Source: Trinickia fusca (GTDB lineage: Bacteria; Pseudomonadota; Gammaproteobacteria; Burkholderiales; Burkholderiaceae). Taken from it: a stretch of DNA of 64,000 nt. The stretch lies in the NCBI RefSeq assembly GCF_003628145.1, contig NZ_RBZV01000011.1, positions 1-64,000 of the forward strand, given 5' to 3'. The notes under the pieces are model-generated. The model did not search any database and was not told the origin of the DNA. It saw only the letters and a program-made list of their open reading frames with translations. The position numbers and the translations under genes were made by a program. Each line of letters opens with the position of its first letter. The first letter of the stretch is position 1. This document shows positions 18,781 through 29,523 of this stretch, piece after piece.

Positions 18781-19340
18781 GTGTGACCTTGCCGGGCGGC
18801 TTTGACGGCAACGGGCAAGCCGGCCACCATCAGCGTGACTTCGCGCGCCACGGCCGCGACACGCTGATTGAGGCGGCCCAGCTCGTCGACGTAATGACGT
18901 GTCACGGCGCCGAGCGGCACGACGCCGAGGCCGATTTCATTGCTGACGACGATGATTTTGCCCGGCGCGCGCACGAGTGCCGCCTCGAACGCGTCGAGCC
19001 GGGCCGCGAATGCCTCGAGCGGCAGCGCATGCGCTTCGCCCTCGCGTGGACACAGCAGATTGGCGAGCCATAGCGTCAGGCAGTCGATCAGCACGCAGTG
19101 CGCTTCGCCTTGCGCGTCGCCGAGCGCACCGGCCAGGTCGGCCTGCGCTTCGATCAGGCGCCAGTGTGCGGGCCGCCGGGCACGATGATGCGCGATGCGA
19201 GCAGCGAACTCGTCATCGGCGCCGCACGCCGTGGCGATGTAGGTGACGGGCAGGCCGCTGTCGGCTGCGAGCCGCTCGGCATAGCCGCTCTTGCCCGAGC
19301 GCGCACCGCCGAGCACGAAGGTCAGGTCAGGCATGGTCAT
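18777..19340 (-). CDS. cobU: Adenosylcobinamide kinase / adenosylcobinamide-phosphate guanylyltransferase
   Basis: CobU (CobP) phosphorylates adenosylcobinamide and attaches GMP, preparing it for CobS. The 187-residue protein has the P-loop LGGARSGKSGYAERL at the N-terminus, the TYIATACGADDEFAARIAHH segment with the guanylylated histidine region, and the DCLTLWLANLL and VSNEIGLGVVPLG motifs of the family. It overlaps btuF by ATGA, so the two are coupled. No second cobalamin riboswitch was seen upstream; the nearest gene on that side is a thioesterase 43 bases away on the same strand. Confidence 0.95.
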   Translation of the reverse strand: MTMPDLTFVLGGARSGKSGYAERLAADSGLPVTYIATACGADDEFAARIAHHRARRPAHWRLIEAQADLAGALGDAQGEAHCVLIDCLTLWLANLLCPREGEAHALPLEAFAARLDAFEAALVRAPGKIIVVSNEIGLGVVPLGAVTRHYVDELGRLNQRVAAVAREVTLMVAGLPVAVKAARQGHT

Positions 19341-19383
19341 TGCCGGATTGTACTGGTGCCGGCTGGCTTCGCCAGCGCGCGCG

Positions 19384-19803
19384 TCAGGCCAGCAACATCT
19401 GCGTGCAGCGGAACAGTGCGAGCGTGCGGCCGTTCGGGTCGAACACCGTGGCGTCCCACACGTGCGTGCTGCGGCCTAGATGCACGGCCGTGGCGACGGC
19501 GCGGATCGTGCCGTCGCGACAAGTGCCGAGGAAGTTGCTCTTGAGCTCGATCGTCGTGAAATTCTTCGCCTGCTCGGGCAGGTGGGCGATGCACGCATAG
19601 CCACAGCAGGTGTCAGCCAGGCCGATCACCGTGGCGGCGTGTAAGAAGCCGTTCGGCGCGAGCAACTCGGGCCGCACGACGAGCTTGCCCGTCAGCGTGC
19701 CCTGGGCGAGCGCGACGATACGCACGCCGAGCAGGTCGGGCAGCGTGCCGCGCTGAAGGTCTTGAAGGGTTTCGGGCGTGAACTCCGGACGCAACGTCGA
19801 CAT
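19384..19803 (-). CDS. PaaI-family hotdog thioesterase
   Basis: This 139-residue protein has the hotdog fold pattern of PaaI-type acyl-CoA thioesterases: LPDLLGVRIVALAQGTLTGK, then PNGFLHAATVIGLADTCCGY (the Asn/His helix that carries catalytic residues), and a C-terminal strand pair LGRSTHVWDATVFDPNG. The start MSTLRPEFTPE at 19803 follows GAGGAG at about ten bases; earlier in-frame ATGs at 19833 and 19875 lack one. It is the first gene of a leftward group with cobU and btuF. The substrate is unknown, and a link to cobalamin is not evident. Confidence 0.82.
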   Translation of the reverse strand: MSTLRPEFTPETLQDLQRGTLPDLLGVRIVALAQGTLTGKLVVRPELLAPNGFLHAATVIGLADTCCGYACIAHLPEQAKNFTTIELKSNFLGTCRDGTIRAVATAVHLGRSTHVWDATVFDPNGRTLALFRCTQMLLA

Positions 19804-20038
19804 GACAGAGGGCTCCTCGTCGGATACGGACATCGGGACATCGAGACCTTGGCCGGACGCCCGAGCGCCTGTCATCAGCGGGAACAGGCCCTAGCTCCGA
19901 CACTGGGCAGGCGCCGCGGCCGTGGGGTTTCGGGCGCGACGCATTTGCCGATATTATCGGTATCCGCAACGCGATGCATTTTTGACGACGAGACGCAACC
20001 GGCCGTGCTTGCTGCGGCCTTTCACGCGGGAGTGGTTC

Positions 20039-20662
20039 ATGACGGTGATCGTAGTGGCGAACCCCAAAGGCGGCGTGGGCAAGAGCACGCTGTCGACGAA
20101 TCTGGCAGGGTCTTTTGCGGCAAACGGCGAATGGGTGGCGCTGGCCGATCTGGATCGGCAGCAATCGTCACACACGTGGCTCGCCTTGCGGCCCGAAAGC
20201 TTGCCCGCCATCGAAGCATGGCAGGTCGATCCCGAGGTTCCCGCCAAGCCGCCGAGAGGCCTCGAGCGCGCCGTCGTCGACACGCCGGCGGGTCTGCACG
20301 GCACGCGCCTGGCGGCAGCGCTTGACGTGGCGGACAAGGTGATCGTGCCGCTTCAGCCGTCGATGTTCGACATCCTCGCCACCCAGCATTTCCTCGAACG
20401 GCTCGCCAAGGAGAAGGCCGTGCGCAAAGGGAGGATCGAGGTCGGGGTGGTCGGCATGCGCGTCGATGCGCGCACGCGCTCGGCCGAGCAGTTGCACCGC
20501 TTCGTCGAGAGCCTCGAACTGACGGTGCTCGGCTTTTTGCGCGACACGCAGAACTACGTGCAGCTCGCGGCGCACGGGCTCACGTTGTGGGATGTGGCGA
20601 AAAGCCGTGTCGAGCGGGATCTCGAGCAGTGGGAGCCCATCACGGCCTGGGCGGCGAAATGA
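20039..20662 (+). CDS. Orphan ParA-family ATPase
   Basis: This 207-residue ParA/MinD-superfamily ATPase starts MTVIVVANPKGGVGKSTLST with the deviant Walker A box, and has DLDRQQSSHTWLALR, VVDTPAG (Walker B) and VIVPLQPSMFDI. There is no ParB-like gene or centromere-like repeat nearby, so it is not the chromosome partition pair. Such orphan ParA proteins may position protein complexes or plasmids, but nothing here says which. It lies divergent from the thioesterase and converges on panD. A short dyad (CCGAT-ATT-ATCGG, 19948-19960) lies upstream and may be part of its promoter. Confidence 0.85.
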   Translation: MTVIVVANPKGGVGKSTLSTNLAGSFAANGEWVALADLDRQQSSHTWLALRPESLPAIEAWQVDPEVPAKPPRGLERAVVDTPAGLHGTRLAAALDVADKVIVPLQPSMFDILATQHFLERLAKEKAVRKGRIEVGVVGMRVDARTRSAEQLHRFVESLELTVLGFLRDTQNYVQLAAHGLTLWDVAKSRVERDLEQWEPITAWAAK

Positions 20663-20667
20663 CGCAG

Positions 20668-20689
20668 GCCGGGCACGTGTGTGCCCGGC
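20668..20689. terminator. Hairpin between convergent parA-like gene and panD
   Basis: A perfect nine-base inverted repeat (20668-20676 with 20681-20689) with a GTGT loop lies in the 49-base gap between the two convergent stop codons. No T run follows on either side, so termination is inferred from position only. Confidence 0.45.
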
Positions 20690-20711
20690 GCAACGGAGCA
20701 GGGCGGGCGCG

Positions 20712-21098
20712 TCAGGTCCAGTTCTGCACGGGCACGTGGCCGCGGCTGCCCTTGATCTTGTTGTGTTCGTCGACGAACACGAGGTCCGGCGTCCAGCCCG
20801 CCTTCAGCTCGGCTTCGTCGACCGTCGCGAACGCGGCGATGATCACGAGGTCACCCAGCTGGGCACGCCGTGCGGCCGAGCCGTTCAGCGAGATCATGCC
20901 GCTGCCGCGCTCGCCGCGGATCGCATAGGTCGAGAAACGCTCGCCGTTGCTGACGTTCCAGATGTCGATGCGCTCGTTTTCGACGATGTTCGACGCTTCG
21001 AGGAGGTCCTCGTCGATGGCGCACGAGCCTTCGTAATGAAGCTCGCAGTGCGTGACGGTGGCGCGGTGAATCTTCGATTTCAGCATGTGGCGCTGCAT
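20712..21098 (-). CDS. panD: Aspartate 1-decarboxylase
   Basis: PanD makes beta-alanine from aspartate for pantothenate. The 128-residue proenzyme starts [20 protein letters not shown] and has the self-cleavage site at Gly24-Ser25 (YEGSCAID), which yields the pyruvoyl group on the new N-terminus. [20 protein letters not shown] and the [19 protein letters not shown] block are diagnostic. It lies 35 bases after panC, so beta-alanine synthesis and its condensation with pantoate are made from one transcript. Confidence 0.97.
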   Translation of the reverse strand: MQRHMLKSKIHRATVTHCELHYEGSCAIDEDLLEASNIVENERIDIWNVSNGERFSTYAIRGERGSGMISLNGSAARRAQLGDLVIIAAFATVDEAELKAGWTPDLVFVDEHNKIKGSRGHVPVQNWT

Positions 21099-21133
21099 GG
21101 CCGTTTCCTTCAGACGATTGCCGCGGCGCGGCG

Positions 21134-22970
<1,837 letters not shown>

Positions 22971-22973
22971 GCT

Positions 22974-23159
22974 TTAGAAGTTCTGGTAGTAGACGTAGGG
23001 CGTCTGCGGCACGCGCGCGGCCTGCTGCGTGGCACGCTCGTCGAGATCGATCGGCTGCTTGTCCCACAGCAGCGCGCGGCCCTGGCGCTGTTCGGCCTCG
23101 AGCGAGGGCTTTTGCTGCTTCAGTTGATTCAGGAATTGCGTGATGTCGGACTGGTACAT
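22974..23159 (-). CDS. Small DUF3460-family protein
   Basis: This 61-residue protein starts MYQSDITQFLNQLKQQKPSL and ends in PYVYYQNF, a pattern I recall for DUF3460 proteins found widely in Burkholderiales. It is charged and has no signal peptide, membrane helix or known motif. The start at 23159 is used because upstream codons show no family match. It lies three bases ahead of scpA, so the two are read together. Its role is unknown; position suggests, without proof, a link to chromosome segregation. Confidence 0.8.
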   Translation of the reverse strand: MYQSDITQFLNQLKQQKPSLEAEQRQGRALLWDKQPIDLDERATQQAARVPQTPYVYYQNF

Positions 23160-23480
23160 GTTTCGACGGTCGTTTAAATTGGGGGCATAACAGCGCGGCG
23201 CGCGCCGTTTCTGGCAAGGTGCGATTTTAGCGCATGCGCAAACAGGCGGAACATCGGGCAGGCTGCGACCGTCCAAGGCGGGCGCGCAGCTTGCTCCGAT
23301 GCGATGTAGTAGACGCAGGCGTGAAGGCCCGCAAGCCCGCACGCAGGCCCGAGGCCCGGCTGGGTCGCCGAGGCCCGTGCCGTATGATCAAATGGGCGAT
23401 GCGCGGGCAGGGCAGCGCCACCGGCGCCTTGCGGCGCTTCGCCGAAACCGTCTCAGTCCAACGTCGTCGGGAGGTTCTGT
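23160..23480. other. Intergenic region between DUF3460 and tamA
   Basis: This 321-base gap separates divergent transcription units and must hold both promoters. No coding region, hairpin terminator or RNA family was recognised. The only clear signal is GGGAGG at 23469-23474, the ribosome site for tamA. Confidence 0.6.
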
Positions 23481-25280
23481 TTGCCGGGAGCAGTGATCGA
23501 CTCGCGGCGTTCGCCGCCCCGCGGACGCCATCAGGCGCGCGAGCTCGCGCGCGGCTGGCGGTCCGTGGCGCTCGGCGCGCTGCTCGCTTTGCTCGCCACG
23601 CCCGCCGCGGCCAAATACGACATCGAGATCGACGCGCCGCGCGCGCTCAAGAAGTTGCTGGAGCGACACCTCGATCTCGCGCGGTTTGCCAAGCGCGAGG
23701 ACGTCACCGACGATCAATTCGACTTTCTCGTCACGGCCACCCCGCAACAGGTGCGCGATCTCGCGGCCACCGATGGCTACTTCTCGCCCGTCGTGCGCAC
23801 TGACGTGCGACGCGCCGGCGAGCAAAAGCGCGTGACGGTGCATGTCGACCCGGGACCGCGCACGACCGTGTCGTCGGTCGATCTGACATTCGAAGGCCCT
23901 GTGCTCACCGAAGAGCCGGCGCGCCAAAATGCCACGCGTTTCGCGTTCCCGATGCACGTGGGCGACCCGTTCACGGAAGAGGCGTGGAGCGGTGCGAAGG
24001 AGGCTGCGCTCAAGCAATTGCAGGCACGCCGCTACCTGGGCGCGAAAATCGTGCACTCCGAGGCGCGCATCGATCCGCGCAAGCGGCAAGCCGTGCTGTC
24101 GGTCGCGTTCGACAGTGGTCCGACGTTCACGCTTGGCCCGCTCGACGTGTCAGGCGTGCGTCGTTATCCGGGAGAGATCGCCACCAACGTCAATCCGCTC
24201 GGCGTCGGCGAGGTTTATAGCGCCGAGCGCATCGCCGAGCTGCAGCGGCAGCTGCAGAACACGCCGTACTACGCAAGCGTCGCGATCGACGTCGACAGCG
24301 ACGTCGCCAAGCCGCGCGAAACGCCGGTTCACGTCAAGGTCAGCGAGTATCCGTACAACAGCGTGCGCGGCGGCGTCGGCTATGCGACGGATACCGGCGC
24401 GCACGTGCAGGGCTCCTATACCTATCTCGACACGTTCGGCGCCGCCTGGCCGTTCTCGATCCAGGGCCGGCTCGACCAGATCCAGCAGTACGGCCAGGTG
24501 CAGTTGTCCATGCCGCCCGGCGCACGCGGCTGGGTCAACAGCGCGCTCGCGTCGTACACGAACACGCAGGTGGCCAGCACGCGCATCTATAGCGCACGTG
24601 TGGGCGTCCAGCGTGCGCGCACGGCGCAGTTCATCGACCACACCTATTCGATCCAGTACTACTCGGACCGGCTCGATCAGAACGCGGGCCGGCCGACCGT
24701 GAGCCATGCGCTCATGCCGCAGTGGGCGTGGACGCGCCGCAACGTCGACGACCCGTTGTTCCCGCGTTCGGGCAATCTGCTGCACGTCGAGGCCGGCTTC
24801 GCGATCAAGGGTGCGCTGACCGATGAGACGTTCATCCGCGGCTATGGACGCGGCGAGCAGTATCTGCCGTTCGGCAAGCGCGACCTGTTGCTGCTGCGCG
24901 GCGAGCTCGGCGGTGTCTTCACGGGCGCAAGCTCGAGCGGCATCCCCGCGTCGCTGCTGTTTCGCGCGGGCGGCTCGAACTCCGTGCGCGGCTACAGCTT
25001 CCAGAGTATCGGCAACACCGTCGACGGTTCGGTGCTGCCGACCAAATACCTCGTCACGGCGACGACCGAATATCAGCACTGGTTCTCGCATGACTGGGGC
25101 GCGGCCGTCTTCTACGATATCGGTACGGCCACCGATGCCTGGCACGAGCGCGTGTTCTATCAGGGCGTAGGCCTCGGGGCACGCTGGCGTAGCCCCGTCG
25201 GTCCCGTCAATGTCGACCTCGCCTATGGCCTGCGCAACAAGAGCGTGCGGCCGTATCTGACGCTCGGCGTCGCTTTCTGA
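23481..25280 (+). CDS. tamA: Outer-membrane translocation module component TamA (Omp85 family)
   Basis: TamA is an Omp85-type beta-barrel that works with TamB in moving autotransporters or lipids to the outer membrane. The 599-residue protein has a signal peptide cleaved near residue 44 (LALLATPAAA), periplasmic POTRA-like domains (about residues 45-280), and a C-terminal barrel with the family motifs NVDDPLFPRSGNLLHVEAGF and LFRAGGSNSVRGYSFQSIG, ending with the Phe-terminated strand LTLGVAF. The start appears to be TTG at 23481, backed by GGGAGG six bases ahead. tamB follows after 16 bases. Confidence 0.92.
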   Translation: MPGAVIDSRRSPPRGRHQARELARGWRSVALGALLALLATPAAAKYDIEIDAPRALKKLLERHLDLARFAKREDVTDDQFDFLVTATPQQVRDLAATDGYFSPVVRTDVRRAGEQKRVTVHVDPGPRTTVSSVDLTFEGPVLTEEPARQNATRFAFPMHVGDPFTEEAWSGAKEAALKQLQARRYLGAKIVHSEARIDPRKRQAVLSVAFDSGPTFTLGPLDVSGVRRYPGEIATNVNPLGVGEVYSAERIAELQRQLQNTPYYASVAIDVDSDVAKPRETPVHVKVSEYPYNSVRGGVGYATDTGAHVQGSYTYLDTFGAAWPFSIQGRLDQIQQYGQVQLSMPPGARGWVNSALASYTNTQVASTRIYSARVGVQRARTAQFIDHTYSIQYYSDRLDQNAGRPTVSHALMPQWAWTRRNVDDPLFPRSGNLLHVEAGFAIKGALTDETFIRGYGRGEQYLPFGKRDLLLLRGELGGVFTGASSSGIPASLLFRAGGSNSVRGYSFQSIGNTVDGSVLPTKYLVTATTEYQHWFSHDWGAAVFYDIGTATDAWHERVFYQGVGLGARWRSPVGPVNVDLAYGLRNKSVRPYLTLGVAF

Positions 25281-25296
25281 TCCTGCCCATCCGCCC

Positions 25297-28200
25297 ATGA
25301 CGAACGATTCGCCGCCTCCGCCCCACGACGACGATCGCGCCGACGCCGCGCGCGATGCCGACGAGCCGGCCAAGCCGCCCGTACGGCGCCGCGGTGGCCG
25401 CGGATGGCGCGTGCTGGCATGGTCGATCGCGGACGTGGCGGTCGTCATCGTTCTCGTGCTGGCCGCGCTTTACGGCGCGCTCACGACCGAGCGCGGCACG
25501 CAACTCGCATGGCGCACGGCCGTCGCGGTGACGGGCGGGCGGCTCTCGGGCACGTTGGCAGGCGGCACCCTGGCGACGGGCGTGCGCTTGAAAGACGTGC
25601 GCTGGCATGAGGCTGCCACGCCAGGTGCCGGCGCGGTTGCGGCCACCGATATCCGCATCGACAGCATCGACGGACGCTGGGCGCTGACGCGTTCGCCGTG
25701 GCGCTTGACCGTCGACGAGCTGCGCATCGGCACGCTCGATGCGCGGGTCGCGCCTTCGACGAATCCCGCGCCGATCCGGCTGCCCGCGAGTCTGCAGTTG
25801 CCGCTTCAGATCGAGGTGCGCGCGCTGGTCGTGGACAAGATCGTCTGGCGCAGCGGCACCACGGCGACCGAGTTCGACCGCTTGCGCTTGCGCGGCCACA
25901 GCGACGGACGGCGCCACGCAATCTGGCTCGACGGCATCGAGACGCCTTATGGGGCCGTCGTTGCTCAGGTTGCGCTCGACGGCGCGCAGCCGTTCGCCTT
26001 GACGGGCGACGCAGGCTTGGCAGGGACGCTGCACAACGAGCCCGCGCAGTTGAATGCGCATGTGTCCGGCACGCTCGAGACGCTCGTGGCCGAGATCGAC
26101 GCGAGCGGCATGAAGCTCGCGGGGCATGCCCGCATCGAAGCGACGCCGTTCGCCGCCATTCCCTTCAAGCGCGCTTCCCTCGTGTTCGCACACGTCAATC
26201 CGCAGGCGTTCAGCGCGGGTTCGCCTGAGGCGGACTTGTCGGTGAACGCCGAACTCGCGCCGGTGCCTGGGGCGGGGGCGCTCGTCGTCGAGGGGCCGGT
26301 GTCGATTCGCAACGCCCGGCCCGGCAGGCTCGGTGATCACCTGCTGCCGCTCATCGACGCGCATGCCGACTTGCAGCTCGACGCCCACGCGCAACGCTTC
26401 GCGAATCTGCGCGCACGGCTCGTGAAGGATGCCACGTTGACCGGTGCCGGCACGCTGACCGGCGGGCACGGTCGCATCGACATGCGAGCCGCGGGGCTCG
26501 ATCTGAGTGTGTTCACGCCGACGTTGCGGCCGACGGCGTTGGCAGGCCCGATCAGGGTCGCGCTCGAGCCCGACGCCAAGTCGATCGAGCTGGACCTTGC
26601 CGACCCGCACGCGGCACTGCGCGCGCGGGCGCAGGTGGCGTTCGAACCCAAGCGCATTGCGCTGCACGACGTGCGCGTCGAGGCCGGCGCGGGCCGCATC
26701 GCGCTGAAGGGCGTGTTCGAGCACGACGCTCGCGGCAGTTACGACCTGACCGCCGAGCTGAACGCCTTCGATCCGCGTCTCGTGCTGGCGCAAGCGCTGC
26801 CGGCCCCGGCACGGCAGACCTCCACGAACGGTACGCAGCCCGACAAGGGCAAAGTGAAGACGAGCGCGGCAGCGCCCGCGCCCGAGGCGCGGGTGACGGG
26901 CACGCTGCAGGTGACGGGCGCATTGGTTCCAACATTCGCGACGACGCTACGCTTTGCGCTGCGCGACAGTGTCTACGACGGGTTGCCGCTCACCGGCAAG
27001 GGCACGGTGCAGATGGCGGGCAAGCGTTTGCTGCCCAGCGACGCAGCGCTCTCGATCGCGGGCAACGATGTCGCGTTGCAGGGCAGCTTCGGCGCCGCGG
27101 GCGACCGTCTGCGCTTTCACGTCGACGCACCACGGCTCGAGCGGCTCGGTTTCGGCTTGAGCGGCGCCGTCAAAGCCGACGGCGACCTGACGGGCTCGCT
27201 CGCGCATCCCGATGTCGCATTGACCTACGATGCGCGCGGCGTTACGTTCGGCACCCAGCGCATCGGGTCGGCCGTCGGCCACGCGCAGGTGCGCGACGGC
27301 GCTCGCGGTGCGCTCGAATTCACGACTGACGCGCGCGACGTGCACACAGGCGTCGTCGAGCTCACGACGCTGACGGCTCACCTGACCGGCACGCGCGCTC
27401 AGCATGCGCTCGACGCGCACGCGACGGGCACGGTGCGCGGCCATCCGATCGACGTGATGGTGGCGGCGACGGGCGGGGTGCTCGATACGCGCGACGGCCC
27501 GCGCTGGGACGGCCACGTGACGCGTCTCGCGAACCGCGGTATGCCGGCGCTCGCACTCGAGGCGCCGGTCACGCTGAATGTGGCGCGCGAATCGCTCACG
27601 CTCGGTGCCGCCCGCCTCTCGCTCGAAGGCGCGCTGATCGACGTGAAGTCGTTGGTCTACGACCAGGGTGCCGTCCGCTCGGCCGGCTCGGCGACGAACC
27701 TCTCGCTGGGCCGGCTGCTCGCGATCCGGCAGGAATTGACGGGACTGCCTTCGCGCATGGCCAGCGATCTCGTGCTCGCCGCCGACTGGGACTTCACGTT
27801 CGGCCGCACCGCGAGCGGCTATGCGCGGCTCGAGCGGCGCAGCGGCGATGTGTCGGTCGATACGGGGCGCGGCTTGGCGGCGCTCGGCATCACGGCTATC
27901 GCCGCACGCGCCGAGTTTAGCGCAAGTCGTCGGCTGGACGCGAGCGTGCGCGCGCAAGCGAGCCGCATCGGCACGCTCGATGCCCATGCGAGCGTGCCGC
28001 TCGAGCCCGATTCGGCGCGCGGCGGTCTACTCGGCCTGGCTGCCGATGCCCCGCTGAGCGGCACCGTGAGCGCGCGCGTGCCGGCGCTCAAGACCACGGG
28101 TGGGCTGTACGGCCCCGGCTATGTGCTCGATGGACACCTCGCGCTCGATCTGGCGCTGGCCGGCACCTTGGCTACGCCGACCGTGTCGGGTTCGCTGACG

Positions 28201-29373
28201 GGCGACGATCTGGCGGCCACGCTCGTCGATCAGGGTTTGCAGGTGAAGAACGGGCAGGTCCGCATCGCGCTGACCGAGAATCTCGTGGACTTCCAGCACG
28301 TCGAATTTCACGGTGGCGACGGCACGCTGCGCGCGACGGGCCGCATCCGGCTCGATCGCGCCGAGCCTGACCTGACTGCGCAGATCGTGGCCGACAAGCT
28401 CTCCCTGTTCGCGGCCCCGGACCGGCAGCTGACGCTCTCGGGCAGCGCCACCGTCTCGAACGGCGGGCCGGCAGGCGGCATCGATATCGGCGGCAAGTTC
28501 ACGATCGATCATGCGCGGTTCGACATGCCCGAGCAGGCGGCGCCGCATCTGTCGGACGATGTCGTCGTCGTGCGCGAGACACGCGTCGAACGGGGCGCGC
28601 CGCAGCCGTTGGAGCCGACCAACAAACCGGCTGGACGCTTTGCCCCGCATGCGGACATCGACATCGACCTGGGTCGCGATTTCCGTTTCCGCGGACAGGG
28701 TGCCGATCTTGGCCTGCGCGGCACGGTGACCGCACTGTCGGCGCCCAATCAGCCGCTGCGCGCGACCGGCAACGTGCGTGTGACCGAAGGCTCGACCTAC
28801 ACGACGTTCGGCCGCAAGCTCTCGATCGAGAACGGCTTCTTTACGTTCAACGGGCCGGTGGCCAATCCCGGCATCAACATTCTCGCGATGCGGCGCAATC
28901 AGGAGGTCGAGGCCGGCGTGCAAGTGACGGGCACGGTCAGGGCGCCCGTCGTGAAGCTCGTCTCGGAGCCCAACGTCGCCGACAACGAAAAGCTCTCGTG
29001 GCTGCTGTTCGGCCACGGCACCGATCAGGGCAACAACCTGGGCCAGCAAAGCTCGATGACGACGGCGCTCGCGCTGCTCGGCAGTGCGACGGGCAAGCGC
29101 GTCGCGCAGACCGTCGGGCTCGACGAATTTTCCGTGGGGCGCAGCGAGGTGGGGCTGACCGACTCTCAGGTCGTGATGATGTCGAAGGCGATCAACGAGC
29201 GGCTCGTGCTCGGCTACGAACAAGGGCTGCAATCGGCCAGCAACGCGTTCAAGGCGACGGTCAACCTGTCGCGCTTCTGGGCGGTCGCGTTTTACGGCGG
29301 CACGTTTCAGGGCTTCGACGTGAATTTCACGCGCCGGTTCGACCGGTTGGGCGCAACACGCGAAGCACGTTAG
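25297..29373 (+). CDS. tamB: Translocation/assembly module protein TamB
   Basis: TamB is a large AsmA-like protein that spans the periplasm and pairs with TamA. The 1358-residue protein has a cytoplasmic Asp/Pro-rich start, one membrane helix near residues 39-62 (VIVLVLAALYG), a long repetitive beta-rich region, and the conserved C-terminal DUF490 domain (roughly 1010-1350), with ATGNVRVTEGSTYTTFGRKL and KLSWLLFGHGTD. It ends in GGTFQGFDVNFTRRFDRLGA. The size is in the family range. Its 16-base distance from tamA marks an operon; it converges on metG. Confidence 0.94.
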   Translation: MTNDSPPPPHDDDRADAARDADEPAKPPVRRRGGRGWRVLAWSIADVAVVIVLVLAALYGALTTERGTQLAWRTAVAVTGGRLSGTLAGGTLATGVRLKDVRWHEAATPGAGAVAATDIRIDSIDGRWALTRSPWRLTVDELRIGTLDARVAPSTNPAPIRLPASLQLPLQIEVRALVVDKIVWRSGTTATEFDRLRLRGHSDGRRHAIWLDGIETPYGAVVAQVALDGAQPFALTGDAGLAGTLHNEPAQLNAHVSGTLETLVAEIDASGMKLAGHARIEATPFAAIPFKRASLVFAHVNPQAFSAGSPEADLSVNAELAPVPGAGALVVEGPVSIRNARPGRLGDHLLPLIDAHADLQLDAHAQRFANLRARLVKDATLTGAGTLTGGHGRIDMRAAGLDLSVFTPTLRPTALAGPIRVALEPDAKSIELDLADPHAALRARAQVAFEPKRIALHDVRVEAGAGRIALKGVFEHDARGSYDLTAELNAFDPRLVLAQALPAPARQTSTNGTQPDKGKVKTSAAAPAPEARVTGTLQVTGALVPTFATTLRFALRDSVYDGLPLTGKGTVQMAGKRLLPSDAALSIAGNDVALQGSFGAAGDRLRFHVDAPRLERLGFGLSGAVKADGDLTGSLAHPDVALTYDARGVTFGTQRIGSAVGHAQVRDGARGALEFTTDARDVHTGVVELTTLTAHLTGTRAQHALDAHATGTVRGHPIDVMVAATGGVLDTRDGPRWDGHVTRLANRGMPALALEAPVTLNVARESLTLGAARLSLEGALIDVKSLVYDQGAVRSAGSATNLSLGRLLAIRQELTGLPSRMASDLVLAADWDFTFGRTASGYARLERRSGDVSVDTGRGLAALGITAIAARAEFSASRRLDASVRAQASRIGTLDAHASVPLEPDSARGGLLGLAADAPLSGTVSARVPALKTTGGLYGPGYVLDGHLALDLALAGTLATPTVSGSLTGDDLAATLVDQGLQVKNGQVRIALTENLVDFQHVEFHGGDGTLRATGRIRLDRAEPDLTAQIVADKLSLFAAPDRQLTLSGSATVSNGGPAGGIDIGGKFTIDHARFDMPEQAAPHLSDDVVVVRETRVERGAPQPLEPTNKPAGRFAPHADIDIDLGRDFRFRGQGADLGLRGTVTALSAPNQPLRATGNVRVTEGSTYTTFGRKLSIENGFFTFNGPVANPGINILAMRRNQEVEAGVQVTGTVRAPVVKLVSEPNVADNEKLSWLLFGHGTDQGNNLGQQSSMTTALALLGSATGKRVAQTVGLDEFSVGRSEVGLTDSQVVMMSKAINERLVLGYEQGLQSASNAFKATVNLSRFWAVAFYGGTFQGFDVNFTRRFDRLGATREAR

Positions 29374-29451
29374 TGCGCATGGCCAATGACATCGGAGACA
29401 GGGGGCGGGCGGCCGACGGTGCCGGCCATTCGCGCCCTGCGGTGTCGCCCC

Positions 29452-29514
29452 GGCGCACCAGCGGTGGCCGGGGCGACGCACATCGCGCATGGCGCGCGAC
29501 GTGCGTGGTGCGCC
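29452..29514. terminator. Nested hairpin between convergent tamB and metG
   Basis: The 150-base gap holds an outer nine-base inverted repeat (29452-29460 with 29506-29514) and inner complementary segments (ACGCAC 29475-29480 with GTGCGT 29501-29506, and TCGCGC with GCGCGA). No T run follows, so a role in ending either gene is inferred from location. Confidence 0.4.
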
Positions 29515-29523
29515 ATGCGTCGT

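Noticed and set aside
19340-20038. A second cobalamin riboswitch ahead of the cobU group
   Set aside because: The core sequences seen at 12847-13057 are absent on either strand.
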